From Manis javanica (Eukaryota; Chordata; Mammalia; Pholidota; Manidae): a stretch of DNA of 64,000 nt. Of this stretch, positions 11,561-26,500 are shown in pieces. The position numbers and the translations under genes are program-made. The notes under the pieces were generated by a model that saw only the letters and a program-made list of their open reading frames with translations, did not search any database and was not told the origin of the DNA. Every line of letters starts with the position of its first letter. The first letter of the stretch is position 1. The stretch is from the NCBI RefSeq assembly GCF_040802235.1, contig NC_133158.1:157368401-157432400 (forward strand), written 5' to 3'.

Positions 11561-14500
11561 GTAAGTAATTTACTTTGTGTGTGCTTTCTTCCTCTAATGG
11601 TAAATCTTTTGTCAGCATGTTATTTGTCATAATATTTTATTCAGTTTCTAAAGGGATAGAATTTATTTTGTAGTGTCTGTGCTCCAGAATCCAAAGTCTA
11701 GTTCAGTGTTTTGACTTAGAGAAGATGTACACATATATCCACCATCACTAATTTTTCCTTTAAAGTTAAAAAAACCTTAGATCTAAGAAATTTTAGGCTT
11801 ACTGAGAAATACGATGTGTAACTTATATTCCATTCAGATCAGTTTTTCCCTTTCTCTGTGCATTTTATATACATAAACATTGTTCAAATCACATTTTTTA
11901 ACATAATAAATTTAATATGTCAGTCCATCGTAATAAAATCCTCAAATATGTCCTCAATACATACACATGTGAATAGGTTTAAATAAATACCAATCGTTAT
12001 GTTCTGGCTTTTTTGTCTCAAGAAAATGCTGATTAAGATGGGTATTGACCAAGCATGTAATAAGAGACTTTGTCTTTTTAAAAATATTACATTCTAAAGA
12101 GAACAACAATACAATGGGGAAAAATTTGAAAACAAAATACTTTTTCCTGAAAAGATTTATATTCCCTATTTACCTTCCTTTGGAAACCAAAGAAGTGTTT
12201 CTCTCTCCACAATGTCAGCCTCACTAGATATATGAGATACTCATTAGGACCAGAAGCCTCAGTTTTCCTTCCTAAATTTTCATGATCTTCTCACTGTTTG
12301 CTGTATTACTAATTCTATTTGCAAAACCAAAGTATTTTTTAAAATTTATTTTGATATAATTAATGTACAATTATTTGAACAACATTATGGTTACTAGATT
12401 CCCCCTATTATCAAGTCCCCCCCCACATACCCCATTACAGTCACTGTCCATCAGCATAGTAAGATGCTATAGAGTCATTACTTGTCTCCTCTGTATATAC
12501 TGCCTTCCCCATGCCCCCCCCCCCACATTATGTGTGCTAATTGTAAGGCCCCGTTTTCCCCCTTATCCCTCCCTAGTCCCTTTCCCCTTTGGTAACTGTT
12601 AGTCCATTCTTGGGTTTTGTGAGTCTGCTGCTGCAAAACTCAAAGTATTTTAAATGTAAAGTTATATGGTATTAAGCTATTTTATTTACTACAAGCTTTC
12701 AGATGATTCAAATCACTTTAGAAAGATTTTTTTGGCCATAGTCATAGTCACCTTTACACTCTTCAGCTTCATACATGTGTGTGTGCATATGTGTATGCAT
12801 GAAGAAAAATAGAAGTATATATGTATGTATGAAAATACACATATATGAAAGTAAAAATAAACTGTCTTTACAACAATGTGACAGTCCTATGATTTTTCTA
12901 AGTTATTTTAAGTTGCATTTCACATATGCAGAAACCCATTCATAATTCATATGTGCTTTGGTCTATCTACTTGACTCCTTGCCCATTCACTTATTTTCTC
13001 TTTATGTAAATTATCCCTAAAATTCCTGAAACTAGGATCATTGCTCTGATACCAAAACCCCAGAGATTATGAAGTCCCAATTTCTTGAATCTATCAGCTC
13101 CTGGATATGTGTGTGTATTTGCTGTCGTTTAAACAATGGTACCTATTAAAAGGTGCCAAAGTGTGATATACCACATAAGGGTAGGTCTATAAGTCAAATT
13201 TGCAGTGTGTTTCCTTGAGAGCTGTTGAGTTTGATCCTGTCATTTCCAGCTCATGCTGGGAGTGGGGGCTTTTAGGCAGAACCTTGATAGCTAGAGACCT
13301 TGGAGCTGGGCCAATCAAAGCCAAGAAACAGAAGGGAATGATTGGGGTGGATGACTTGTGGTATTTTAGGGATCTGTGACAAATTGGCATATGTTGCAGT
13401 GTCTGTTCACAGAAAATCCCTGATTGAAGTAGAGGATTCCCTATTGCCTGAATTTTCACGATCATCATAGATTCCATTCATCTAAAGATATTATGAAGCC
13501 AAGTGAATGGAGGAGAAAGAGGGCCCACCATCCAGCCTCCCTGCTGAAACCACATGAGTCAAGTGGTCTTTGAAGGCCCATGATAGAGAAGTATGTAGAA
13601 AATGTATTAGATTTGAAGTTTAACCAACCTTTTCTTCTATATTCATGCTTTGTCCCCATGATTCAAAGAGAAACTAATTTGAATTTACAGCTAGCAAGCC
13701 ATGATGACAGAGAGGAGAGCATGATTTAAGCATAGTGTCCACCAGACCATAAGTTCAATGAAGGCAGAGCCAGTGTAGCCCCAGAGCCTAACTCAGGGGT
13801 GACACAGGAGATGCTCAGTAAATATTTATTCTCTGACAGTATGGAGGAATGTATTTGTCAACAACTTACCTGATAAGGGGTTAACACCCAAAAATAAAGA
13901 GCTCACATGCCTCAACACCCAAAAAACAAGTAACTTGATAAAAAAAATGGCAGAGGATATGAACAGACAATTATCCAAAGAAATTCAGATAGCCAACAGG
14001 CACATGAAAAGGTGCTCCACATCGCTAATTATCAGAGAAATGCAAATTAAAACAATGAATTATCACCTCACACCAGTAAGGATGGCCAACATCAAAAAGA
14101 CAAGGAACAACAAATGCTAGTGAGGATGCGGAGAAAGGGGAACCCTCCTACACTGCTGGTGGGAATGTAAATTAGTTTAACAATTGTGGAAAGAGGTATG
14201 AAGGTTCCTCAAAACACTGAAGATAGAAATACCATTTAACCCAGGAATTTTACTCCTAGGAATCTACCCGAAGTAAACAAGATCCCTGATTCAAAAAGAC
14301 ATATGCACCCCCCATGTTTATCGCAGCACTGTTTACAATAACCAAGATATGGGAAGCAACCTAAGTGTCCATCAGTAGGTGAATGAATAAAGAAGATGTA
14401 CATATACACAATGGAATATTATTCAGCATAAAAAGAAATAAATACTACTATTTGCAACAACATGGATGGAGCTAGAGGGTATTTTGCCCAGTGAAATAAA

Positions 14501-17500
14501 CCAGGTGGAGAAAGACAAGTACCAAATGATTTCCCTCATCTGTGGAGTATAACAATGAAGCAAAACTGAAGGAACAAAACAGCAGCAGACTCATAGACTC
14601 CAAGAAAGGACTAGCAGTTACCAAAGGGAAGGGGAGGGGGAGGGGGGAAGGAAAGGAGAAGGGTATTAAGGGGCATTATAATGAGCACACACAATATAGG
14701 TAGGTCACAGGGAAGGCAGTATAGCGCAGAGAAGATAAGAAATAACTATAGCATCTTACTGTGCTGATGGGGCAGTGATTGCAGTGGGGTGGAGGGGTAC
14801 TTGATAATACCACAATATTGCTTATGTGAAACCTTCATAAAATTGTGTATCAATGATGCCTTAATTAAAAATTATATGTGTTTGTTGTCTGTGTTGTCCA
14901 CTAAATGATTGATTAGAGAAACAAAAATATGAAGAACTAGGAGGTTGAACCATTTGTGCATACATTAAGGTTATTCATACCACATTGGTTAGCAGATAAC
15001 AAAGTTTAATACATTTATTGTAATTAAGCCAGTTATGATTCTTGTCAGAATCAAATTGAGAATTTCCTATGGTTCAGCCTTATTGGGGTACTTCCAGAGT
15101 AAACATAAAAAATGATATTTAAATACTGAAATATATGCATTATTTTAAATGGTTTAAAAATAATTCTTTATAGCAATAATTATAGGTATCTTTAAAATAA
15201 TCCATAATCCATTACCATCCCCACATCCAACTAATCTCACCTCTTTGTTCACAATCTATATGTGCTGTTTTAAACAATCCTTTTTTTCTAATACCAACAA
15301 ATTCAAAGTATAGACATGAACACTTCATCAGGCATATTTAAGAACTAGAAATTCAGCCCCAGTTGCTCAACTATCTTACTTTAAAAGAGAATTTGTTTGA
15401 AACAGTTCTACTGCAAATCAACTCTGACAACAGGAACAGCTTTTGTTAAGTGAAGGATTCACTTTTTCTATTTCAGTGTAGCACAAGATCATACAAATGA
15501 AAATTATCTAAAGACAAGGCATTTTTCATCTATGTTTTATTAAAGCAAATATATGTTTACCTCTCCTTGAATTGCAGATGTGCAAGAGAATGCTCCTGAC
15601 TCAGGAACAAATTTCCCAGCCGGGGGTCCTCCTCAGTATCCTACAGCAGCATTCCAAGGTAAAATAAGAATAAAAAAACAAAACTAATTGATTTTTTATA
15701 TTCCCCAAAGAGTGCATGTTGTGTGTGTGTCTGTCTCTATGTGTGTATTTATTTTCATAGTGCCTTTTATTTAAAGCACAATAATGTAATTGACAGCCTA
15801 ACTGTTCATGGTTTTTTTTGGACTGCATATTATAAAAATGATAAAAGCAGTTTTTATGGATACAGCACAGTAAAAACATAGAGTTAATAAAAATGATAGT
15901 TTACATTTAATAAGTGAAATATGAGGTTGTAAATAAGTTAAACCCCAAAATTTGCATGTTAAGTAAAAGATTGTATTGATTGTCCATCTGTCTGTTCTCA
16001 GTATTGGGATTTTCCGATTTTTCATATTCAAATATTCAGGTTTTTGGATTAAAAAACTGGGTGTTTTTGAGTCATGTATTAGCTGAGGTTAATCATGGTC
16101 AGTGAGACTCACAGAAAAGACATGACTACTTTAAAGTAGAAGCTGAAAGCAATAGAAATGGCTACCTCGCTCATTTTGATTTAGTAACAGATATGAAGGC
16201 TTTACTTTGTACACATGCTGAATCGTGCCTTGAACCTAAGAAAAGTAATTGAGTCATATCACTACATACTATGTCTACTTTTTCCTTTGAACCAATACAT
16301 CAAAGACTCCAGAGGTTTTCATTTAGATGAAGTTTCAAAATTACTAGAATTTTACTAAATGGTAAAAGTTCACAGTGTACCCAGATTTGCAAGTAAGTAG
16401 GCTACCCACATGTTGAGAGACCATCCTGGAAACTTAGGATCAAAAGAATTGGGCAGAAGGATGTATTCATTTTGTATTCTACTCTAAACAAACAAACAAA
16501 CAAACAGACAGACAAAAAACTGCTTGGAAGCTGAATGGCCATTTAATTCTCAAGCCAGAACTCTCCCAATGGGGCCTGGATCTCATCCAGATGCTTGCAT
16601 TTACAAGATAAGCTAGAAAAGCTCTAAAGTTCTAAGATGATAATCATCAGAGGTACCTGCACTTAAGTATTATATGGAAGTCTTAAAAACACTAGTACAA
16701 GGGCACTATCCCAGGAAAATTAAAGCAGATGATTAGGTACTGGGACTCAGGGATTGGTAATTTTTAATTCCCCAGATAATTTTAATGTGCATCCAGGACT
16801 AAGAATCGCTGCTGTAAATTATATAGTTGGTGTTTCTAGAATATTAGCAAGTCTATAATATTCATCTAAATCATTTGGAGAAAGAGTTAATCTAGCCCAT
16901 AGCTAATTAAAAGTAGGAGATACATAATTAAATTCATTTATAAATTGGGGACAATATTTTCTAATCATGTTGGTTTAGAGATTAAATGACAGAATATGTA
17001 AAACATTTAGCATAATGGTTAACAAATAATAAATGAGAAATACTTGCTATTATATTAATGATGTTAAATCAATTGAGTTTTCTCTAAAGGAAAATAATAT
17101 CCAAATTTCATGTAATTCTACATGGTTAATCCATTGATTTGGGAGCTAATAAACTATACTCTCTATCCAAGCATCCTGAGAAAATTAAAATAATGTGAAT
17201 AATGTAGCCAGTTAACCCACATCTCCTCATCCCCACTGGCTTGCCTATAGTATGATCTTTTCATTATAGCCAGTAATCTTTAAAAATGCATATCATATCA
17301 CAGACAATATTCAGTGTCTACAGCTTTGGCTTCCCATTGCTTTTAGGGTTAAGGCCAAAATGCTTAATCTAGTCCCCCAGACCTGAGAGGCTCCCTTGCC
17401 TTCTCTTTAACTGCCTCTTAAGCCTGGTTCTGTGCCTTTCAGGTAGACTTAGCCTTTTTATAGGTTTGTAGAAGCTGCGTATTTGTTATTGTCCCAGGAC

Positions 17501-20500
17501 TTTTCTCTGAAATGTTGCTTCTGTGCTACTGGCCCACTGAATGGCGGTCCCTCAGGGAAGCTGTCCCACGTCCTTCCCTTTCCCTCTCCCCAACCAAACA
17601 GCTCCCTTTAGTGTGTGTAGTCATAAAACCCTGGTCCCTTCCTTCAAATGCTTGTCTTGAATTCCAGTTAATCAGTAAATCACGCTGGCAATACAGATCC
17701 CTGGAGTGAGGGATAGAGTTCTATCTCCCATCAGGAGTCAAGGGCAGAGCTTGCATCTGTGTTTCTCATTTTAAATCCCAATATTCCCTACTCCGAAAAA
17801 CTTTGTAAAATACAAATCAGATCATGGAACTTACTCTTCTGCTTAAAATCCTCTAAGGTGTGTCAATCACACTTGGAAAAAAGTCCAAGCTCTTTATTAA
17901 AGAGCTCCTAGATGAACTGCTCCTATTTCTTTACTGACTGCCATTTCTGTTGTTTCTTCTACCATGTTCTCTCTTTCTCAGACATGCCAAGTTCATTCCT
18001 AAAGCTGGAGATTTTTCATTTGGTTTTCATACCTCCTGGATCATTTCTCACCAGATTTTTACACAAAGCATTCCCCTTCTCATATTTTGTCTCAGCATAA
18101 ATATTATCTGTCTAAATAAGATAGCTTTTGATACCTTTCCCTCTCCTTCATGTATTTTCTTCATCAGATCAATCTGAAATCTTTAAAGAAAATCTTTTCT
18201 GTCTCTCCCATAAGCTGCCTATGAGCTCTTGTTGCCTTACTGATACCTGTTATCCTCTGATTCTAGAACAAAGGTAGTCACATTATGGATCATCTGTAAA
18301 TATTTAATTCATTATAAGAAGGAATGAATTATAAAAGCTTTATTTAAAAGATGTTAGTATGAAGTTTGGTCTCTCTTCTAAGTCGTTCTCTTTAATAGTG
18401 TATGCACTTTGTCATCAGTGTTCCATCAGAAATACTTACAAATTGCCTGATCAAAGTGTTAAATTTCGCATACTTTTGCTGTTAAAATATTGTGGAACAC
18501 ATTCCCTTGAAATTATATTCCATTCCTATGGAATTACTACTCTGTAGTCTATACATGTAAGCTTATAAAGTTTCATTGTCATCAGAAATTCACATAAAAT
18601 ACAGAGTATACATTTATTAAATTTATTCCTCTACTGTGCTTAATAAATACTTAAGACAATTTTGCCTATTGCAACTTTTTACCTTTCTAGGTTCTCAAAT
18701 TGTATTTTCCAGGGTGCTAACTTGTGAGATTTAAATTTGTAACCTGAGTATTGTGATGGATTTTTTTTCTTTCATGTAGAGGATCAGGGTCTCAGGATAG
18801 GAACACACTGTAGATTAGAACTTCAGGCAAATTGTTAACCCAAACAAGTATCTGGACAGTACTGGAAGGAATGACATGTCTTCACCTCTACACCAGGGTT
18901 TCTCAACAGCAGCACCATAGTATTTTGGGAGGGATCATTCTTTTTCAGGACGCTATTCTGGCACGTCAGAGTATTTAGCAGCGTCTGTTGCTTCTGTCCA
19001 CCAAATGCCAGTATCAGTCTCCCTTCCGGTTGTGACAGTCAAAACATCTCCAGACCTGGTCAAATATTCCTTAAGGGGACAAAACTACTCTTCATTCTGT
19101 ATATACAGGAGGTTCCACTTGTTACAATTCTCTAGTTATCATTTTTTACAGAGTGCTTTGGTCCCAGAAATGTTGGCACAAAGCCTTTATTTTGGGCCTT
19201 CTACTCAATGTCATCTCTCTTTTGCATGAAGGCATCCCAGAATCTTTAAGTAGGTAAATCTAGATCATTGTTGATTTTATTTCACTCTCTTAGGTTTCAA
19301 GATATTTTTATCTGAGTTTTGAATGATAAGGGTAAGGCTTGAGCCAGCTCTATTCACAGCCCCAAACTCTCAAAAAAGAAGTGGATATGAAATCATAGAT
19401 ACTTCACTGAAAAACCACTCAAAGATAAAAACACAACCAATGCTTCATAGAAACAGGATTTCTGAGCTAAAATTTTAGTTAAAAGATAACTGAAAGAGTT
19501 TGTGTTTCCAATTTTCTGTGTAGTTACAAATTATTTCACTTGTTCATATTTCAGGACCTCCAGGACATCCTGTCTACCCTGGCCCCCAGATTGGCTATCC
19601 TGGCCCTCAGGCTGGCTATCCTGGCCCTCAGGCTGGATACTCATACCCACCAGCTGGTTATTCAGGTGCTGGCCCAGTGGGCTTTCCTGTCGAACAACAG
19701 CCAATGTATAATCAGCCAGGTAGACCTGCACAGGTACTGTGGATGCCAGTACCACTGCCTCCACCAGACTGCCCACCCGGGTTGGAATATTTAAGTCAGG
19801 TAATTTCAACACATAAAAAAACAAAACTATGCTTCCAGTTTACTTAAGGAGATTAACATATGACTAATTCACTAAAGTCTGAAATGGTAAAACATTTTTT
19901 TTTGTTAACAAATTTGTTACAAAATTTTAAGTTTACCTATTAAATATTGATAATTGATTATATGCATTCCTTAACAGATAACACAAATGTTAATTTGGTT
20001 GGCTTAAAAAATGTGATATATACTTAACACAAATTCTTCTAGGTCAGATTTACTTTTAAAGCAAAATACAAATGTCTTGGAAAATTGTGTCTCCTATGAT
20101 TATCATCTGTGATTAAAAAGCCAATAACTTTATTAAGCACTACTTTCTAGACTTTGTTCCTAAGTATAATACAAGTAGTAACTCATTTAGTCCTTTTAGA
20201 AACTGTCATACAGGTGCTTTAATTACCAACATTTACAGAAGAGAAAACTGAGGTCCAGCGAAGTTACATAATTTATTTAGGATCAAACTGCTAAGGAGAT
20301 AGGTATGGCATTTTACTTCTGGAACCTTAGTTATGGATACTGTGCTTTGTAAGCCCAACACTGAATAATATCTAAGGAGTTGGAAAGAAGCATCAAACTC
20401 AATTTAGTACTGAGCTTCAACAATTGTACCAAAAAAGGAGTTAGTATTTTGTGTATAACTCACTTTTTAATTATAATTAATAAGGTTACATGTTTATAAT

Positions 20501-23500
20501 GCTTTTGTTATTTGGAAGACCCAATTTTATTAATGCTACCAAGGAGGGAAAAAACCTCCTGGATTTTTATTTATCACATGATAACTTTATCTCAGCAATG
20601 TGAGGTCTAGTGTTTGTTGTTAGAAATCTGGTAAATAAAGTAGGAATATGAAATTCTATGTGTCTTACCTATAAACAAACAAGCAAATATTCCTGTGATA
20701 TTGACTATTTTCAGTAAATACATTGTCTCCCTGGCATGCTGCATGAATGAATTTAATTTCCCACAATGCACTTGGGCAGCATTTTTATAAGAACTTTTGG
20801 TAGTTCATTAATTCTCTAGTTTTTTTTAATTAGGCCTTACAGAAATACATAAGGGAAGTTATCACCTCCTATAAATGATGATGCCAAGTACACATAAAAA
20901 GAAACATGTTTAGATTTGTAGAGAGAGCTCTTCAAGTGGATGAAAAGGCCTTAATATTTTTTAAGCACTTCCCAGAAGGAGCAGTTTTTTCTAGTTCTTA
21001 CAGGAATTCCGATTTGACCTGAATTTGCCCACATTAGTACTGAATACATTGTTTATTTTTCAATTAAAAATATGTTAACTTTGGCTTTATTCTTTTCTAG
21101 GCATAAAAGTTCAGAAGTATTTAAAAATGTATTTTAAGTTTACATATTAAATATTGATAATTGATTATATGCATTCTTTAATAGATAACACAAATGTTAA
21201 TTTGGTTGGCTTAAAAAATGTGATATATACTTACAGCTTAATTTTTTTTTCTACTGTAACAGATAGATCAGATACTGGTGCATCAACAAATTGAGCTTCT
21301 GGAAGGTATGTATTCATCATATTGATCATATTTCTAGAAAGAGAAGACATTTATGTAGATAAGGCATATCAACAACCAAAATATAATACTTCCACTGATG
21401 TAGAATGATTAAACCTGGTTATTTACAAATGTCTCCCTTCTTGATACAAAAGAATGATGATTATCAATAGCTTATTTCTTGAAATTAAGAGTCAAATGGT
21501 AAAATAGTATTACTGTGGTTATTTGTCCTCATGATATAGACCCTAACTTAGAAGGAAATCAGTCAAAACTTCCTTTGCTCTCGCTTCTCTCTGGAAATCA
21601 CTTCAGTGCTTCCATCACTTTTCCTGAATTCTATCACCTTAGGTGTTTTCTTATGTTTTCCCTGAGATTGTACAGGGCCACATGCAGTAGTTTGGTTATC
21701 TTAGCATATCTCCACATCAAATAAACATCTTGAGTTTGGATGCGTATGCTTTGGAAAATCACATTCCTGCCCACACTTCATCATGGGAATTGAGGTGAAC
21801 CTGTAGAACCATTGTTCCACGGGCTGTGGACTGTCACCTTGGATGCAGGGCTACTGCAGTGTTAGAGGGCATTGACCAGCAGGCCTAGAGTTGGACTTCT
21901 AGAACAGCACTCCAGTGAATGGGGCCTGACTCCAAAGGATGTTTCCTTGGGCCCAGTGCTCCTCAGGTGCAAGAGAAACTTGGAAGCCACTAGATGTTTC
22001 AGGACTCCTGTCAGGGGAAAGCGTACCTGGATAGGTTCATGAACCATAGTGTCTTTCTTCTAGATATAAAGAGCTTAATGAGAACTACACTGGTTTTTAG
22101 AATATTATCAGCTAAATCCTTCCCCTCTTTGCAAAGTTCCTTCCCACTGGTAGAAATTATAACGTGAATTGTACTAGTAGAGATACAGTTTTGGTTAGAA
22201 TATGTAATTGTTGCCTATTATACATTGAAATTAATTATACATTGTGAGGTATTTATAATGTTCTCTCTTTTTTTAGTTTGTTTATAGTTTTCTCTGTTGT
22301 TTTATAATTTGTAATCTGAATTTTAAAAAAACTTTTTTTTAGGGAATTTATTTTTGACATAAATCCTAAAAACCAGACATTGTACATTATATAGCATCCC
22401 ATTAAAAATTATGTTTCACATATTTTTGTGAAATACGTATGTATTAATTATTAATTATTAAATAATAAGCAAGTTCCAAATTTAGTAGTTATTAATGCTT
22501 CATTTTTTTTAAAAGGGAGGTCTTTTATTTTCTTTTGTCTCAAACTGAAAGTCTATGTTTTAACATCATGAGTAGTATAAAGAGATGGAGATAACTCAGT
22601 TTATTTTATGTCAGGCACTTATGTATTTCACTGTTCAAGACTTGATAGACAATAAAGATACCTATAGAATTATTTTATTTGTTTTCATTTTCTGTGTAAC
22701 TAGAAGGAAATAGATTGTGTAAGTCCATTGGTCTCATTTCACACATCAGCAAAGTGAAGAATTTTGAGATAAAAGTACTTAGTGAAACACTTAGGTGATA
22801 GATTCCAGGCCATTAATCAGTTTAATATTTTTCTCACAAAACATTTGACTGGCAGATGTTGAGGTCAAGGGTGATTTTTAAAAGGAGGAGTCCAGGGCCT
22901 GTCTGAGTCAGAGCAAAGATACTTAAGGGAGGTCATTGATGATAGAATTGTGAAAGACATCTGTCTGGCTGAAAGTCTATCCTGTAGATATTAGAGAGTA
23001 GTTTTTGTCTCCATATACATCTTTGAATCACTCATTATTTTGGTGGCTTCTTGACATCTATGACCCAAGTTAGTGGGGTCATGGACTTACAGGGCCATTA
23101 ATTGCTCCTTGGCTCTAAGAAAAGGAAAGGTTTCTAATGAGTAGTTCAGTACCCATCTCTCCTTTCTGAACCAGTTCTTCATAAGCAAGAGTTCCCTGGG
23201 CTCATGTGATGTTTTTGTTCACCTTCCATTTTTTTCTATCTCCCTTTTTGTTTGTGTCCATTGACAGTATGCCCTCTCATCACCTTACCTTATGTAATAA
23301 AAAAAGATAAGCCACAAATATGGTATATAAAATAAAATCTGAAACCAGTATTTGATAAAATTTTTCATGAAGCATAAACAGAGCAATCATCTTGTATCCT
23401 GTTCAAAATTGAGTATATGAAAACTATACTGAGCAAGTAGACACTGTCTGCATACACCAGCAGGACAGTGGCCATCTAGCACTGCACATTCCTCAGCAAG

Positions 23501-26500
23501 GAAGTCTCCCTTTCTGCTGTAGGTCTGTGGAATTAGGAAGATAAGAGTTGTTTTCTTTTCCATGTCTCACAAAGGGACTCTTTTTATCTATACCTTAATA
23601 CCCTCTCCTCCTCCCACTTTGCCTTTTTTCCTCTGAATCATCTCTAAAACACCTTTCTTTTCCTACCTGTGTATCTTGAAGCATCATCTAAAAATGGTAT
23701 AACTAGATGTTATAGTGTCTTAGGATAGATTCAGTGTTCTTTTAACATAATAGTCATAATGATTCTCTTTTCTTTTTTAGTCATAACAGGTTTTGAAACT
23801 AATAACAAATACAAAATTAAGAATAGCCTTGGACAGATGATTTACTTCGCAGTCGAGGATACTGATTTCTGTACTCGAAACTGCTGTGGGTCTTCGAGGC
23901 CCTTCACCATTCGGATTCTTGATAATTTGAACCGAGAAGTCATGACCCTGCAGAGGCCACTGGCATGTGACAGCTGCTGTTGTCCTTGCTGCCTTCAGGA
24001 GGTCGGTGACCGCTACCGGGGTCCTTTGCAGAGTGGTGCAGCAGGAATTTTTACCCTTTCTTTGAACTTACATAATCAAATGAGACTTCAAGGAAAATAG
24101 GTCCATGAGCTATTGGTTTATGCTTGGGAGTAAACTGTATGGGATGGAAGGCAGATAGATGAAAAACAGTGAGCAGTTGACCCCCTGTTCCTGGGTGGTG
24201 TTTCTTGTGGGGCTGAACACCTGGTCAGAAACCAGACTTCTTGGTCTTCATGAAAAGCTGAGACAATAGGGCCCTTTGGTCAAGTCCCTTCCCTGAAATG
24301 ATCGATAAGAGGCCTGGCCAATGCCAGACCAGGAGCACTACGCAGAGTATCCTACAATGTGATACCAGGAGCAAAAGGACAGAAACGTGAGGAAAAGAAG
24401 AGATGTGTTCATCTATAATTTTTGGCCAACCTACTAAGGAACAGACCTAGGAGAGGCTCCTTCTGAAAAAATCTCAATTCCTTTGTTTTTCATTTTGTCC
24501 ATTAAAAGAGCCAATATATTTGAGGCCTGGTAATAAATAGGCATACACTGGTTGTGAGTACCTTTACCTCTATTTAAAGACCCAACTGTTTTTTTCATAT
24601 TACTTGACAGCCACTGATAGAGAACATGGATCTGAGGAGATACCAGGACACAGAGAGTTTATAGGAAAGTGGGCCTTTGCCTGTATCCCCAATGACCTGA
24701 GACCAGCACTGCTGGGTCACTGAGTCATTCCATACAGGTAGCTATGAGATCATGACAGACACTTGGAAGCACATAGATATTTGAAGTCTAATACTGCACT
24801 TATTTTAAAAAGATAACTGAAGCTATTCATACTGAATTACTTTGTTTTCCATATCATTTGGTAGTTATAATAATTTCTATCTAGTATGTAAGGAAACACG
24901 AGTTTGATAGAATTGCTGTACAATATAAAGAGCATATTAACATACATTATACTATTTGATCATAAAAATTGGACCTAGGAAGTCCTCACTTACAGATGAG
25001 CACACAGAGACGCACTCTCAAGGTCCCTCAGCTAAGTACCCAAGCCAAGATTCCGGGCCCCATTTTCTTGTTAGTAGAGCAAAATTGCCACTTATATTTG
25101 AAAACTGCACCACTGATCAGAGCTGCATTCCTAATTTAAGCCACTGTTTTAAAAGAGTTCCTTAATCATTTAGACATTTTTCATAATTTCAGATGGAAAT
25201 TTTAAAAAAGGATGAGGCTAGTAGAGCAGAGCTCTAGGGTGGTAACTATGCATGCAGCCTACCTGAGTTTGTGTCTCATCTTTTCCACTTTGCAGCTGGG
25301 AAATCTGATACAAATTAATTAACTTCTCTGTTCTTCAGTTACTTCTGTAAAAAAAGATAACAGTACTAACCTGGTAGGGATGCGATGTGAATTAAATTGT
25401 GGTTAAAATAGTGCCTGACACTTAGAAAGTGTTCAAATGATGAGTTATTATCAGACATTATTATTATGACTTATATATATTCTTTTGCTTTTGTAGATAG
25501 AAATCCATGCTCCTCCTGGTATACCAGTAGGTTATGTTAATCAGATGTGGCACCCATGCCTACCAAAGTTTACAGTTAAAAATGAGAGGAGAGAAGACAT
25601 ACTAAAAATTATTGGCCCATGTCTTGTGTGCAGCTGTTGTGCAGATGTTGATTTCGAGGTAAGAAATGTGTTAACATTTATGGGCTTGCTTTTCTAATGT
25701 GAGAATAATATAATTTGACAGCATGATACAAATATATTAAATAAATATGTGTATCCTAACGTCTCAAGAGGGAGACGGTGTGCTTATACATTTGACTTTG
25801 GTCAGAGAGGTGTTAATTGCTTAGATTAATTGTCAGTATTGATTATGCTAAATGGGAAAAACAGAAGCAAAGTCTTATAGTCAAATAAATATAAGCAGAG
25901 CATCTAACATTTAATCATGAGGGTTTCCTTATGGAAGCACTACATATTTACCATTTAAAGTAACCCATTAACCTTGTCATCTAAGTCTGATTGCCAGAGC
26001 ATCTGGATCCTTCCTTAGTCTGAAACACAGGCTGAGAGTGCCCTCAACCCTCTTCAATAAGTTCTAACATCTTGGAGTTCTTACAGAAAGCTCACTTACG
26101 CAAAGAGTTTTAAGAAAGATCATGTAAGACATACAATCCAGTTAAATAACTAGTTATGATTCTCTTGGTTTCTCCTTTATCCTTATATTAAATTGACCAA
26201 TGTAAGCCACAGTGTATCAGTGTTATTTACTACATGCAGGAATTTCATCACAGCAGTTTTTCAACAGATGGCTTAGCATCATAGCCCAAATAAATGTCTT
26301 TAATCCAGCTTCATCCTTATATAAAACTGCCAGGCTTCTCTAGTCCTGATTTTCAGTTCCTCTGGTAGATCCCAGTTACATAAAAATGAATCCATTCCCT
26401 CACTGACTTCAGAGTCTAATGAGAGAGAAAGGCAATTGATAAGAAAACACATGTGATGTAATAGAGATTTTTATAAAGACTAGTAAAGGGATATGCATTG

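Noticed and set aside
13935-14120. 61-codon frame
   Set aside because: It is the C-terminal part of a decayed L1 ORF2, not a host gene.
19531-19824. Minus-strand 97-codon frame and alternative plus frames over the PLSCR1 Pro-rich exon
   Set aside because: These are shadows of the 21-bp coding repeat. The real frame is fixed by both splice junctions and by [10 protein letters not shown].
24002-24100. Extension of the PLSCR1 core exon into the intron
   Set aside because: The next exon joins exactly in phase at 25497 and matches known scramblase sequence. The extension has no family similarity, so it is read-through only.
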